A stretch of DNA of 40,892 nucleotides from CAZEER01 sp964511215 (GTDB taxonomy: Bacteria; Fidelibacterota; Marinisomatia; Marinisomatales; UBA1611), in the NCBI GenBank assembly GCA_964511215.1, contig CAZEER010000011.1, positions 1 to 40,892 on the forward strand, read 5' to 3'. The notes below the pieces were generated by a model that was not told the origin of the DNA, ran no database searches, and saw only the letters and a list, made by a program, of their open reading frames with translations. A program made the translations under genes and the position numbers. Shown in pieces: positions 8,643 to 17,684 of the stretch; the first letter of the stretch is position 1; each line of letters begins with the position of its first letter.

Positions 8643-9095
8643 ATCTGGTTGAGATAGCGGTTTTTGACCTGCACGGTTTACGCTAGTTGTGGTTATTGGG
8701 TTTGGGTAAACAGATGATAGTTGTTGACAGAAAGGGTGATCTGGGATTCTAATACCAAGAGTATTGTTTTTTCCTAGAATAGTTTTTGAGCACACATTAT
8801 TTTTTATAGGAATTATTATAGTAGTCTTTCCTCTAGCAATATTTTGTGCATTAATTTTATCTTTTGATGATAGATTTATCCACTTGGCTGCTACAATTTC
8901 ATTTGGTGCAATAACACTCATTGGTCCTGTTCTGCGCTTGATTTGATTGATCATATTAATGGCTTTATCATTTTTGGCATCACATCCAAAACCATATAGG
9001 GTATCAGTGGGATATACAATAACCCCACTATTATCTAGAACATTACAAGCATTTTTTACCGCATGTATATCGTCATGTTTGATATTTGTAATCAT
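8643..9095 (-). CDS. L-threonylcarbamoyladenylate synthase (Sua5/YrdC/TsaC), 3' truncated by gap
   Basis: This enzyme makes threonylcarbamoyl-AMP from Thr, bicarbonate and ATP for the t6A37 modification of ANN-decoding tRNAs. The 151 visible residues include the substrate loop GVIVYPTDTLYGFGCDA near residue 25, the KRRTGPMSVI segment containing the family KxR-like motif, LGIRIPDHPFC, and TTTSVNRAGQKP, the STSAN-like motif. Only the C-terminal tail is missing. Its ATG shares one base with the stop of the upstream acyltransferase (TAATG). Confidence 0.9.
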
Positions 9096-9949
9096 TATTT
9101 TTTAGTTTTCCATCTCCGATGAAACCAAAAGTATTGTTCAGGATTTTTTCTAACGCACTTTTCCAGTATAGTTGTGTAGGATTGAGTGATATCTTCAATT
9201 GTTTTACTACCTGTATCAACAGGAATAAATTTTATTAAATAATGTTGCATTTTTTTTCGTATGCATACACCCAATAAAATTGGTGCAGAAGTATTAATAT
9301 GAAATAAGGCTGCCCCTTTAGAGGTTGATGCAGGTATCCCAAAAAAATCTACAAAAACGCCTTTCTTTTTGGCATCCTGATCACTTATCAGCCCAAGAAC
9401 TCCTTTTTTTTTCAGGACATCATACATTTTGCTAATTGGTTCTTTTCTAAAGATATGTTTTGTTCCTGGTAGTTCTCGTTGTTCTATAAAAAATTTATTT
9501 GCTCCTTTATTTTTTTGATTTTGCGCAATTCCGGTAAACAGATTTACATATTCCCCAACCCATTTTCCTAGGATCTCCCATGCGCCAAAATGCCCACTAA
9601 TTAAAATGAGACCTTTGTTTTGTTTTAAGCAAGAATCAAATAGTTTCTGTCCAGAAACATCAAACTTTAATCCTTCCCATGATTTTGGGAATGCCATAAA
9701 CTGGAAAAAGTTATAGCTAAAGAATTGATAATTATTTTTTAAAGTTTTTTCTATTTTTTCTTTTTCCCATTCTGGAAAGGCTTTAGAAATATTTTCCCGA
9801 GCCTGTTCTTTTCTTGTATTTGTATGGTGGTATAGTATCCCAGCAAAATAATTTGATAACCTGTATCTTTTCATAGGAGAAATAATTGTCAGATATTTTT
9901 TTAATTGTCTTAAAAAAAAATATGTAAACTGGTGAAATGTTTTCATCAT
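9095..9949 (-). CDS. Lipid A biosynthesis (LpxL/HtrB-type) lysophospholipid acyltransferase
   Basis: This is a 284-residue inner-membrane acyltransferase. The catalytic HxxxxE motif appears as SGHFGAWEILGKW, followed by the downstream GLISDQDAKKKGVFVDFFG segment (a D-Q-D-x(4)-G-x-F-V-x-F-F-G pattern) and PEQYFWFHRRWKTK at the C-terminus, all typical of LpxL/LpxM/HtrB. It attaches secondary acyl chains to Kdo-lipid A, completing the pathway begun by lpxA, lpxC and lpxD nearby. It starts about 70 bases from the divergent NfeD gene, so the short intergenic region must carry promoters for both directions. Confidence 0.9.
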   Translation of the reverse strand: MMKTFHQFTYFFLRQLKKYLTIISPMKRYRLSNYFAGILYHHTNTRKEQARENISKAFPEWEKEKIEKTLKNNYQFFSYNFFQFMAFPKSWEGLKFDVSGQKLFDSCLKQNKGLILISGHFGAWEILGKWVGEYVNLFTGIAQNQKNKGANKFFIEQRELPGTKHIFRKEPISKMYDVLKKKGVLGLISDQDAKKKGVFVDFFGIPASTSKGAALFHINTSAPILLGVCIRKKMQHYLIKFIPVDTGSKTIEDITQSYTTILEKCVRKNPEQYFWFHRRWKTKK

Positions 9950-10032
9950 GCTTAGAAATTACACTGTTATTCTATCAAAATTTTCATTGATTTTTATTTC
10001 ACCTATATTTTTTAAGTGTGAAGTTCAGGTCT

Positions 10033-11379
10033 ATGAAAACAATTATAATCTTCAGTTCCTTTATAATATCTATTTTATATTGTGACATCATATATAGGGT
10101 ACCTATTGAGGGAACGATAGACCTTGGGTTACCGCCATTTATCAAAAGGGTTTTAGCTGATGCAGAATCAAAAAATGCTAATGCAGTAATATTTGAAATT
10201 AATACTTTTGGAGGGCGAGTAGATGCAGCCACCCAGATTAAAGATGCTATTCTTAGTTCAAACATTACAACTGTTGCTTTTATTAATCGCCGTGCGATAT
10301 CTGCAGGTGCATTAATTTCATTATCTTGTGAAAAAATTTATATGACTGGGGGCGGATTAATTGGTGCAGCTACTGCTGTTGATATGTCTGGGAAAAAGGG
10401 TAGTGAAAAAGTGATTAGTTTTATGCGGGAAGAAATGGCATCTACTGCAGAAAAACGTGGTAGAAATAAAGATATAGCACGTGGAATGGTTGATGAAGAA
10501 TTGAATTTTACTCACTTAATAATGGAAGAAGATTCGATTTTTGTAGATGATATAGAGGGTCGCAAAGAAGGTAAACTTATCTCTTTAACGACAGCACAGG
10601 CGGTAAAATATAATATTTCAGATGGTGTTGCTGATAATTTAGAAGCTTTACTAGAAATATTAGAATATCCTGATTCTGAAATAATTGAGGCCAAAGAAAA
10701 TTGGTCTGAAGATATTGTGAGATTTTTAACAGATCCTGTAGTTGCTTCATTGCTAACTACTTTTGGCTTTCTAGGAATCTTATTTGAACTACAAAGTCCA
10801 GGTTGGGGAATCCCTGGTTTTGTAGGTCTTACCTGTTTGATACTTTCATTAAGTGCGTCTTACATTGCTCAACTTGCAACGATGTCTGATATGCTTTTTA
10901 TTTTTTCAGGTTTGATTTTAATCTTAATAGAAGCACTTGTTATTCCAGGATTTGGAATAGCTGGTTTATCTGGAATTAGTTTAACGATGTATGGTTTATA
11001 TTTATTATTATTACCTACTGTTCCAGTTAGTGAAGAAATTATGGGGCAGGCTATGAATGGTTTTATAATTGGTGTATTAGGTGCGATTGTTGGTCTTTTT
11101 CTTTTGGCAAGGTTAATGATAAAAACGAAATTTTGGAACCAGTTAACTGCTCCAGACACACAGAAAAAGGAAGATGGTTATTCAAATACTTTTGGCTGGG
11201 AATCATTAAAAGGTGCAACAGGAATTGCTGATACGGACTTACATCCATCAGGTTGGGTTCGTTTGAATGATCAGAGAATATTTGTAGTAACCGAAGGAGA
11301 TTTTATTGCTAAAAATACAGAAGTAAACATACTTTCTGTAGATGGTAATAGAGTAGTAGTAAGAGAAATAAAAAAATAA
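10033..11379 (+). CDS. Long-form NfeD membrane serine protease (ClpP/SppA-like domain)
   Basis: The protein has a signal peptide, then a ClpP-class periplasmic protease domain (NTFGGRVDAATQIKDAI, then INRRAISAGALISL with the likely nucleophile Ser in AISAGA, and GLIGAATAV). Three to four membrane helices follow (about residues 230-355), then the C-terminal OB-fold NfeD domain (GATGIADTDLHPSGWVRL). The architecture matches archaeal PH1510-type STOPP proteases, which act together with stomatin/flotillin proteins. The downstream gene, 13 bases away, encodes such a protein (FloA). I prefer the ATG start because it begins the signal peptide directly. An in-frame GTG at 10018 is possible. Confidence 0.92.
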   Translation: MKTIIIFSSFIISILYCDIIYRVPIEGTIDLGLPPFIKRVLADAESKNANAVIFEINTFGGRVDAATQIKDAILSSNITTVAFINRRAISAGALISLSCEKIYMTGGGLIGAATAVDMSGKKGSEKVISFMREEMASTAEKRGRNKDIARGMVDEELNFTHLIMEEDSIFVDDIEGRKEGKLISLTTAQAVKYNISDGVADNLEALLEILEYPDSEIIEAKENWSEDIVRFLTDPVVASLLTTFGFLGILFELQSPGWGIPGFVGLTCLILSLSASYIAQLATMSDMLFIFSGLILILIEALVIPGFGIAGLSGISLTMYGLYLLLLPTVPVSEEIMGQAMNGFIIGVLGAIVGLFLLARLMIKTKFWNQLTAPDTQKKEDGYSNTFGWESLKGATGIADTDLHPSGWVRLNDQRIFVVTEGDFIAKNTEVNILSVDGNRVVVREIKK

Positions 11380-11392
11380 AAGGAAAATAAAT

Positions 11393-12403
11393 ATGCCTGT
11401 CATACAAATGTTATTACTTGGATTAATTGTATTTGCAACTCTAACTCTTTTCTATTTTGTCCCAATAGGGCTATGGATACAAGGGGTTGTTTCACTGGGC
11501 TTAGGTAGAATAGGTATTATTGATTTGATTAGAATGCGTCTTCGAAAAATTTCTCCTAGATTAGTGACTGATGGTGTTATCAACCTACATAAAGCTGGGC
11601 TTCAAAGTATATCAACTGACATGCTTGAAACTCATTATTTAGCTGGAGGTAATGTTCAAAATATTGTTGCAGCTTTGATCGCAGCAGATAAGGCTAATAT
11701 TCCCTTACCATTTGAGACTGCAACAGCAATTGATCTTGCCGGAAGAGATGTTAATGAAGCTGTTCAAACTTCGGTGTACCCAAAAGTAATTAACGCCCCA
11801 AAAGATGGATATTTAGCTGCCGTTGCAAAAGATGGTATTGAATTAAAAGCTCGAGCTAGAGTTACGGTTAGAACTAATATCCCCGGCTTAGTTGGTGGAG
11901 CAACAGACGATACAATAATTGCCAGAGTAGGAGAAGGGATTGTTTCAGCAATTGGTTCTGCAAGTAATTATTCAGAGGTATTGGAAAATCCAGATAATAT
12001 TTCTAAAGCAGTATTGAATAAAGGTTTAGATGCTGGAACTGCATTTGAAATTTTGTCAATTGATATTGCAGATTTGGATGTAGGTAAAAATATTGGAGCA
12101 TCTCTGCAAGCAGATCAGGCAGAAGCAGATTTAAGAGTAGCCCAGGCAAGAGCTGAAACGAGGCGTGCTATGGCGGTAGCTGAAGAACAAGAAATGACGG
12201 CAAAAACTCAAGCAATGAAAGCTAAAGTTGTTGAGTCAGAGGCAGAGGTCCCTAAGGCTATGGCTCAGGCATTTAGAGATGGTAATATGGGTATTATGGA
12301 TTATTATAAAATGGAAAATATAAAATCAGATACTAGTATGCGTGATTCAATTTCTGATACAGGGACTGAAAATATTTCAGATAATCCTGTAGAAGAAAAT
12401 TGA
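11393..12403 (+). CDS. floA: Flotillin-like protein FloA (UPF0365/YqfA family)
   Basis: The 336-residue protein has an N-terminal membrane hairpin (residues 4-35, IQMLLLGLIVFATLTLFYF), the family segment RKISPRLVTDGVINLHKAGL, an SPFH-like domain (VTVRTNIPGLVGGATDDTI) and a C-terminal Ala/Glu-rich helical region (QAEADLRVAQARAETRRAMA). B. subtilis FloA is 331 residues. FloA proteins form patches that organise membrane proteins. Pairing with NfeD is a conserved association and supports the assignment. The start is preceded by AAAGGAAA. The last 30 residues are acidic and low-complexity. Confidence 0.95.
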   Translation: MPVIQMLLLGLIVFATLTLFYFVPIGLWIQGVVSLGLGRIGIIDLIRMRLRKISPRLVTDGVINLHKAGLQSISTDMLETHYLAGGNVQNIVAALIAADKANIPLPFETATAIDLAGRDVNEAVQTSVYPKVINAPKDGYLAAVAKDGIELKARARVTVRTNIPGLVGGATDDTIIARVGEGIVSAIGSASNYSEVLENPDNISKAVLNKGLDAGTAFEILSIDIADLDVGKNIGASLQADQAEADLRVAQARAETRRAMAVAEEQEMTAKTQAMKAKVVESEAEVPKAMAQAFRDGNMGIMDYYKMENIKSDTSMRDSISDTGTENISDNPVEEN

Positions 12404-12424
12404 TTATAATTTGGGACTAGGTTT

Positions 12425-13228
12425 TTGGAACTTTCTATCCCCAGTTATTTAGAAGAGCAAATATCAGATCGTTGTTTAAGGTGTTATCAAGAACAACATT
12501 GGTATGGTGAAAATTTTCTTTTTGATTATCTTGAAGAAGAAAATGTTTCTGGGAAAAAGATTTTAGAAATAGGCTGTGCTGAAGCAGGGCTTCTAAAATT
12601 TTATAAAAATAAAGGTGCAATTTGTTCGGGCTTAGAATTCTCAGACATTCGATTCAATAATGCAGTGCTTTTAAATCAAGATGATTCACTTCATTTATTT
12701 CAAGCTAATATCTGTGAGTCTAAAACTTATGAGAATGAATTAGTAGAGCAATATGATATTATAATTATTCGTGATGTAATTGAGCATATTAAAAATAAAG
12801 AGAAAGCCCTTAGAAATATTTATAATATTCTTAATCCAAATGGGAAAATATTTATTTCTTTCCCGCCGAAATATTGTGCATATGCAGGACATCAGCAAAC
12901 GGTTCCTAAAAAATTGGGTAAAGTGCCATATCTACATTTATTACCAGATAGGCTGTATGAAAAATATTTACGAATTATTGGCTGCCCATCAAAAAAGATA
13001 CGATACTTAATTGAAACTAAAAAAACTAGAATATCAATAAAAGAGATGAAGACTATGGTAAAAGAAATCGGTTTTGATATAAAAAAAGAAAGCAATTGGT
13101 TTGTTAGACCTGCTTATTCTTTTCGGTTTGGGTTACCACCAATAAAAAATCCATTATCATGGTTTCCTTTCTTAAATGAAATCTTTTGCAATGGTGTTTT
13201 ATTTATTTTAGTTAGGCCGGAGAAATAG
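12425..13228 (+). CDS. Class I SAM-dependent methyltransferase, substrate unknown
   Basis: The 267-residue protein has SAM motif I at residues 46-55 (ILEIGCAEAG) and the motif IV/post-motif region YDIIIIRDVIEHIKNKEKAL followed by LNPNGKIFISFPP, typical of the Methyltransf_11/23 (UbiE/Coq3-like) group. The C-terminal third (VRPAYSFRFGLPPIKNPLSW) is conserved-looking but not recognised. Such enzymes often act on lipids, quinones or surface glycans. The start is TTG, with AGG a few bases upstream. It is spaced 21 bases after floA and 1 base before the next gene, so it probably belongs to the nfeD-floA transcription unit. Confidence 0.8.
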   Translation: MELSIPSYLEEQISDRCLRCYQEQHWYGENFLFDYLEEENVSGKKILEIGCAEAGLLKFYKNKGAICSGLEFSDIRFNNAVLLNQDDSLHLFQANICESKTYENELVEQYDIIIIRDVIEHIKNKEKALRNIYNILNPNGKIFISFPPKYCAYAGHQQTVPKKLGKVPYLHLLPDRLYEKYLRIIGCPSKKIRYLIETKKTRISIKEMKTMVKEIGFDIKKESNWFVRPAYSFRFGLPPIKNPLSWFPFLNEIFCNGVLFILVRPEK

Positions 13229-13229
13229 G

Positions 13230-13736
13230 ATGGAATGGTTAGGCTTATTACTACTTTATGCCATATCTGGATATATAAAAAAACGTCAGCAAAATGCGAA
13301 GCGAAAAGAAATAGAAAGTAGCCCAGGATGGGATACCGATATTCCTTTAGACAGTGAGAAAGAAACGCCCAGCTTCGATCAATTATTTAATGATCTTTTT
13401 GAGTCAAACCCAAAAACTCCAGAACCAAGTGGCGCTATTAAAGACGTTTTAAATCAAGATATCAGCGATAAGAATCTAGAACAAACCGTTGAAAGCAAAA
13501 CCGTTTCCATGCATGATGATGATAAAAATGGATTAACGGAAATTGACGAACAAGTTGAACATTTTGAAAACAACATTTACCATTCTAATCTTTCAGATAA
13601 AACAGAACTTCATTTAGGTAAGAAATGGAATAAAAAAATAAATTTGCGTAAAGAATTATTTAAATCTAATAAATCTTTGAAAAAATCAATGATAATAAAA
13701 GAAATTTTAGATATTCCCCTTGCTTTGAGAAAGTAA
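13230..13736 (+). CDS. Small membrane-anchored acidic protein of unknown function
   Basis: I do not recognise the family. The 168 residues start with a hydrophobic helix (WLGLLLLYAISGYI, residues 3-16) followed by a basic stretch (KKRQQNAKRK). A long, acidic, proline- and serine-containing region predicted to be disordered follows, then a short basic C-terminus (RKELFKSNKSLKKSMIIKEI). The charge pattern suggests a single helix with the body in the cytoplasm. It starts 1 base after the methyltransferase stop and ends 1 base before the convergent coaE stop. A link to the upstream membrane-domain genes is possible but unproven. Confidence 0.6.
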   Translation: MEWLGLLLLYAISGYIKKRQQNAKRKEIESSPGWDTDIPLDSEKETPSFDQLFNDLFESNPKTPEPSGAIKDVLNQDISDKNLEQTVESKTVSMHDDDKNGLTEIDEQVEHFENNIYHSNLSDKTELHLGKKWNKKINLRKELFKSNKSLKKSMIIKEILDIPLALRK

Positions 13737-13737
13737 A

Positions 13738-14331
13738 CTAGTAAAGCATATTATAAATATTTTTAGCCTCATCTAGAAGTTCTTTTTCGGACCCGTTATT
13801 ATGAATAATGAAATCTGCTAGGTTTATTTTGTCTTTGTCAGGCCATTGTAAATCTACCCGCATTAGGAACTCCTCTCGTGTTAGTCCACCTCGATCCATA
13901 ACTCTCTCTGTACGTAGTCTAAGATGGGATGTCACCACAATCACATAGTCCATATGTGTGTCAGCACCAGACTCGTATATTAATGCAGCATCAACAATGA
14001 AAATTTCATGCATGCCGTTATTTAAAATTTTATCAAAAGTAGTATCAATTTTTTCAAATACATAGGGATGTATAATGGTATTTAGTTTAAGTTGCTGAAT
14101 TTCATCCTGAAAAGCAACACGTGCTAATTTACTTTTTTCAATTCTTCCATCGATACCTATTACATCAGTTCCAAACTCTGCAATAATCTCATTTTGAGTC
14201 GTTTGATTAGTATTTAAAATAGTTTTTGCGATAGAGTCAGCATCAAAAATGTAGGCACCCCATTTGTTAAAAAGTTTACTTACTGAACTTTTTCCAGATC
14301 CAATACCACCTGTTAGGCCAACTTTAAGCAT
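13738..14331 (-). CDS. coaE: Dephospho-CoA kinase CoaE
   Basis: CoaE phosphorylates the ribose 3'-OH of dephospho-CoA, the last step of coenzyme A synthesis. The 197-residue protein has the P-loop VGLTGGIGSGKSSVSKLF at residue 4, followed by WGAYIFDADSIAK, where Asp is the catalytic residue. It also has FIVDAALIYESG, corresponding to the LLFE segment, and VIVVTSHLRLRTERVMDRGGLT with the lid arginines. The gene overlaps the end of adk by 8 bases and is the last of an eight-gene minus-strand run. Confidence 0.96.
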   Translation of the reverse strand: MLKVGLTGGIGSGKSSVSKLFNKWGAYIFDADSIAKTILNTNQTTQNEIIAEFGTDVIGIDGRIEKSKLARVAFQDEIQQLKLNTIIHPYVFEKIDTTFDKILNNGMHEIFIVDAALIYESGADTHMDYVIVVTSHLRLRTERVMDRGGLTREEFLMRVDLQWPDKDKINLADFIIHNNGSEKELLDEAKNIYNMLY

Positions 14332-14893
14332 TGTAATTAATTATTTTTAATATTTTGTCTGTTATGTTTTTTATTTCACCTAAACCATTTACATTTTTCA
14401 ATATTCCCATTTTCATGTAGAATTCTATGATAGGAGCTGTTTTTTTCCAATATATTTTTTGACGCTGTTTTATAACGTCTAATGTGTCATCACTTCGTCC
14501 CGATTTCATCTTTCTTTCAAGAATCCTATTAATTAATTCATCTTCATTTGCAATTAAATTGATTGCTGAATCAAGATCATGATTTAAAGCGTTCATAATT
14601 TTTTTAAGACCAATAGCTTGAGGTATTGTTCTTGGAAATCCATCTAGAAGATATCCTTTGTAACAATCTGGTTTAATGAGTCTTTTTTTTATAATATCAA
14701 TAAGAATGTCATCTGAGACTAGCTTTCCTTGATCAATATACCTTTTGGCGATTTTACCAACATCAGAATTTTTTTTTATTTCAGATCTCAGGATCTCGCC
14801 TGTTGAAATGTGAATTATACCTAATTTATTTTTTAATTCTTTTGCCTGTGTACCTTTGCCAACCCCTGGTGGCCCCATAATTAACAGATGCAT
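14324..14893 (-). CDS. adk: Adenylate kinase (short form)
   Basis: The protein interconverts ATP+AMP and 2 ADP. It has the P-loop IMGPPGVGKGTQAKEL at residue 5, the AMP-binding segment STGEILRSEIKK, GYLLDGFPRTIPQA, and RKMKSGRSDDTLDVIKQRQKIY. The stretch between the two conserved Arg motifs is short, so the long LID domain of typical bacterial Adk (about 214 residues) is absent. The total is 189 residues, like short adenylate or UMP/CMP kinases. The gene follows nupC by 16 bases and overlaps coaE by 8. In this salvage operon a broader NMP specificity is possible. Confidence 0.9.
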   Translation of the reverse strand: MHLLIMGPPGVGKGTQAKELKNKLGIIHISTGEILRSEIKKNSDVGKIAKRYIDQGKLVSDDILIDIIKKRLIKPDCYKGYLLDGFPRTIPQAIGLKKIMNALNHDLDSAINLIANEDELINRILERKMKSGRSDDTLDVIKQRQKIYWKKTAPIIEFYMKMGILKNVNGLGEIKNITDKILKIINYNA

Positions 14894-14909
14894 ATCTTCA
14901 ACCCGACCT

Positions 14910-16133
14910 TCAGATTAATATTCCTGCAATTGTTGCTGTTAGCCAAGAAGCTAAGGCTCCTCCAAACATTGCTTTTAAGGCTAACTTAGATAGATCTTTT
15001 CGTCTTTCGGGTGCCATGCCGCCAATGCCGCCTAATTGAATTCCAATTGATCCAAAATTTGCGAAACCACACAAAGCATAACTTGCTACAATTGCTGTCC
15101 TTTCAGAAATACTATTTTGATCAATTAAATTGCTTAGATTACCATATGCAATTAATTCTGTTAAAACTATTTTTTCTCCCATTAGTGTACCTACGATAGT
15201 TGCTTCTTCCCAAGGGATTCCCATTGTCCAGGCTAGTGGAGCAAAAATAAATCCCATAATAGTTTGCATGTTTATTCCAATTAAATAATCCAAAGAATAG
15301 TTTATCATACTTATAATGGAAACAAATGCAATTAACATTGCGCCAACATTTGCAGCTAACTTCAAGCCATCGGTTGCGCCTCTCCCAAGAGCATCCATTG
15401 CATTCTCAGTTTCTTTTTCAATGGGAAATATTAACTGCTCTCTGGTTTGTATTTCTTCTGTCTCCGGGTAAATTATTTTAGCAATAACTAGTGATGCTGG
15501 AGCAGACATTATGCTTGCGGCAAGCATATGGCCAGCAATTCCAGGTATATTTGAAAGCCAAAGCACATAAAGAGCTAAAACAGAACCCGCAACTGTCGCA
15601 AATCCCCCTATCATTACAGCCATTAATTCAGAATTAGTCATATTTTTAATGTATGGTCTGATTAAAATGGGAGCTTCTGTTTGCCCCACAAAAATATTTG
15701 CAGAAACGCTGAGAGTTTCTGCGCCACTTGTTTTCATACTCTTTTCCATAATACGTGCAACCCATTTCACTATAAATTGAATGATACCAAAATGATATGT
15801 AACAGCAATTAAGCTGGAAAAGAATATGATTACAGGGAGAGCACGAAATGCAAAATTTACCATTGCAACATGGTATCCTATGCCAGGAATAAAAGATTGA
15901 AATAGGAAATCACTACCTTTATCGGAAAAACTAATTAAAGTTTTAAAAATTTTATCAATAAAAAAGAATTTAGATTTTATAAAAGGAATTTTTAAAATAA
16001 TAAGGGCGAAAAAAATTTGTAGACCTAAACCCCATATAACAATTCTAGGTTTGATTGCACTTCTATTATAGGATATAGAATAAGCTATACCCAATAAAAT
16101 AAAGATCCCTATAAAACCTGTTAACTTTAACAT
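14910..16133 (-). CDS. NupC-type concentrative nucleoside transporter (CNT family)
   Basis: The 407-residue inner-membrane protein has about ten hydrophobic helices. The CNT signature VFVGQTEAPILIRPYI appears as NIFVGQTEAPILIRPYIKNM, with a downstream MIGGFATVAGSVLALYV and the second repeat CGFANFGSIGIQLGGIGG. CNT proteins import nucleosides using Na+ or H+ gradients. The neighbours tdk, udk and cdd phosphorylate or deaminate the imported nucleosides. The ATG shares one base with the tdk stop (TAATG). Confidence 0.95.
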   Translation of the reverse strand: MLKLTGFIGIFILLGIAYSISYNRSAIKPRIVIWGLGLQIFFALIILKIPFIKSKFFFIDKIFKTLISFSDKGSDFLFQSFIPGIGYHVAMVNFAFRALPVIIFFSSLIAVTYHFGIIQFIVKWVARIMEKSMKTSGAETLSVSANIFVGQTEAPILIRPYIKNMTNSELMAVMIGGFATVAGSVLALYVLWLSNIPGIAGHMLAASIMSAPASLVIAKIIYPETEEIQTREQLIFPIEKETENAMDALGRGATDGLKLAANVGAMLIAFVSIISMINYSLDYLIGINMQTIMGFIFAPLAWTMGIPWEEATIVGTLMGEKIVLTELIAYGNLSNLIDQNSISERTAIVASYALCGFANFGSIGIQLGGIGGMAPERRKDLSKLALKAMFGGALASWLTATIAGILI

Positions 16134-16696
16134 TAATTAGATACTGGTGGCTCGAAGCAATCTCTACACCTTGCTTCATATTTATCAAGTTCTCCAATAA
16201 CAACTTGATCGGATTCTATGGACGTACGTTGTGTATATGATGATGGATTACCACACTTTACACAAATAGCTCGCAATTTATCAAGATAATCTGCTTCGCA
16301 CATGATTTTTGGCATTGGGCCAAATGGTAATCCACGATAGTCTGTATCTAACCCAGCAATGATAACACGTTTTTTATCGGATGCTAATTGTTTACATATA
16401 TCAACTATGGAGTGGTCAAAAAATTGGGCTTCATCAATACCTATCACTGTAAAATTTTCTACTGCTATTAAAATATCTTCAGAGTTTTCAATAATATGAG
16501 ATTGCATTTTTACATTATTATGGCTGACAATATGTTCAGTGCTAAAACGAGAATCAATTTTTGGTTTAAAAATTATGGTTGGCATCTTTGCAATCTGTGC
16601 TCTTCTCAAACGTCTGATTAATTCTTCAGTTTTTCCTGAAAACATACTACCGCAGATAACTTCTATCCAACCTGAATTTGTGGGAGTTAGTGTCAT
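16133..16696 (-). CDS. tdk: Thymidine kinase, type II
   Basis: Tdk phosphorylates thymidine (and deoxyuridine) to the monophosphate. The 187-residue protein has P-loop GSMFSGKTEELIRRL (residue 16 onward), the Walker B/catalytic region IGIDEAQFFD with the general-base Glu, LDTDYRGLPFGPM, and two zinc-binding Cys pairs (CVKCG and CRDC). The last 5 residues are short compared with E. coli. It overlaps udk by ATGA and nupC by TAATG. Confidence 0.96.
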   Translation of the reverse strand: MTLTPTNSGWIEVICGSMFSGKTEELIRRLRRAQIAKMPTIIFKPKIDSRFSTEHIVSHNNVKMQSHIIENSEDILIAVENFTVIGIDEAQFFDHSIVDICKQLASDKKRVIIAGLDTDYRGLPFGPMPKIMCEADYLDKLRAICVKCGNPSSYTQRTSIESDQVVIGELDKYEARCRDCFEPPVSN

Positions 16697-17304
16697 TGTA
16701 AAATCGAATTAATTTTTGATTTTATTAAACCCATTGACTCATCTGTTTTATCAGCACCTTTAACAATAATGTCTGCATGGTGTTTGGAAGGTTCGACAAA
16801 TTTATCATGCATTGGTTTCACAGTATCATAGTATTGTTTTTTAACTGATTCTTTAGTCCGGCCTCTCTCAGTTATATCTCTTTTCAATCTTCTGCTAAAG
16901 CGTGTGCTCTCAGGTGTATCTACAAAAATCTTTAGAGTATATAATTTACGCAGTTGTGGATAATGCAATAGGAGGATTCCTTCAATAATAATTATTTGTT
17001 TTTGACTGATAGACTTAGTTTTTTTCATTCTCAAATGTTTAGAAAAGTCGTACAATGGAATTTTGATTTGTTTTTTATTTATTAATTTTTCTAAATGACG
17101 TTGTAATAATTTAACATCGATTGATTGAGGGTGATCAAAATTTTGGTTAATTCGACTTTTATATGATATGGATGATAAATCTTTGTAATATGCATCTTGT
17201 TCAATTAGGAGAGCTTTTGTATTGTATATTTTTTTAATCTTTTTACTTAAGAACGTTTTACCGGAACCTGTACCACCAGCAATCGCTATGATTAGCGGTT
17301 TCAT
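16693..17304 (-). CDS. udk: Uridine/cytidine kinase
   Basis: Udk makes UMP and CMP from the ribonucleosides. The 203-residue P-loop kinase has AIAGGTGSGKTFLSKK at residue 7, EQDAYYKDLSSI with the catalytic Asp, NFDHPQSIDVKLL with the nucleoside-contact segment, and IIIEGILLLHYPQLRKL. RRLKRDITERGRTKESVKKQ is the lid region. The product matches the usual bacterial length. It lies between cdd and tdk, with TAATG and ATGA junctions. Confidence 0.95.
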   Translation of the reverse strand: MKPLIIAIAGGTGSGKTFLSKKIKKIYNTKALLIEQDAYYKDLSSISYKSRINQNFDHPQSIDVKLLQRHLEKLINKKQIKIPLYDFSKHLRMKKTKSISQKQIIIIEGILLLHYPQLRKLYTLKIFVDTPESTRFSRRLKRDITERGRTKESVKKQYYDTVKPMHDKFVEPSKHHADIIVKGADKTDESMGLIKSKINSILQ

Positions 17305-17684
17305 TATAGTTTTGTTTTGTCAAAAGCATCTGGTAAAAGCTCTGATATAGAAACTGTTTTTTTATAACCACTTAGGTTACATATATAGATTGGTATTTCA
17401 TCACATAATTCCCAGATAACCTGTCGACAAGCACCACAAGGCATAATACCATTTTCTGTTGCGATAGCCATTGATGTAAATTCTTTATAACCTTCTGAAA
17501 TTGCGCGAAATAGAGCGATTCTTTCAGCACAACAAGTAAGTCCATAGCTTGATGATTCTACATTGCACCCACCAATGATTTCTCCAGACCGAGTTTCTAC
17601 TGCTGCGCCAACATGAAAATTTGAAAAAGGAGCATATGCATTTTTACGCATTTTTATCGCTATATTTATTAGGTCTTGATTCAT
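17304..17684 (-). CDS. cdd: Cytidine deaminase
   Basis: Cdd converts cytidine and deoxycytidine to the uridine forms. From ATG 17684 it has 126 residues, a normal tetrameric-type length. Its motifs are YAPFSNFHVGAAVE, CNVESSSYGLTCCAER with zinc ligand Cys52 and catalytic Glu54, and MPCGACRQVIWEL with zinc ligands Cys83 and Cys86. A longer in-frame start at 17762 would lie inside the rhomboid gene and add unrelated residues, so I reject it. The chosen ATG overlaps the rhomboid stop by 4 bases. Confidence 0.95.
   Translation of the reverse strand: MNQDLINIAIKMRKNAYAPFSNFHVGAAVETRSGEIIGGCNVESSSYGLTCCAERIALFRAISEGYKEFTSMAIATENGIMPCGACRQVIWELCDEIPIYICNLSGYKKTVSISELLPDAFDKTKL

Noticed and set aside
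8697..8722. DNA resembling 38518-38541 (TTTGGGTAAAC...TGATAGTT), a possible repeat
   Set aside because: Both stretches encode the peptide VYPNP in unrelated proteins (Sua5 and the T9SS sorting domain). It is coincidence, not a repeat element or a sorting domain in Sua5.
8505..9095. Long minus-strand reading frames running through the 100-N gap near 8.6 kb
   Set aside because: They join the Sua5 gene and the DUF3108 gene through unknown bases; the parts beyond the gap are out of frame with the real genes, so each gene was ended at the gap.
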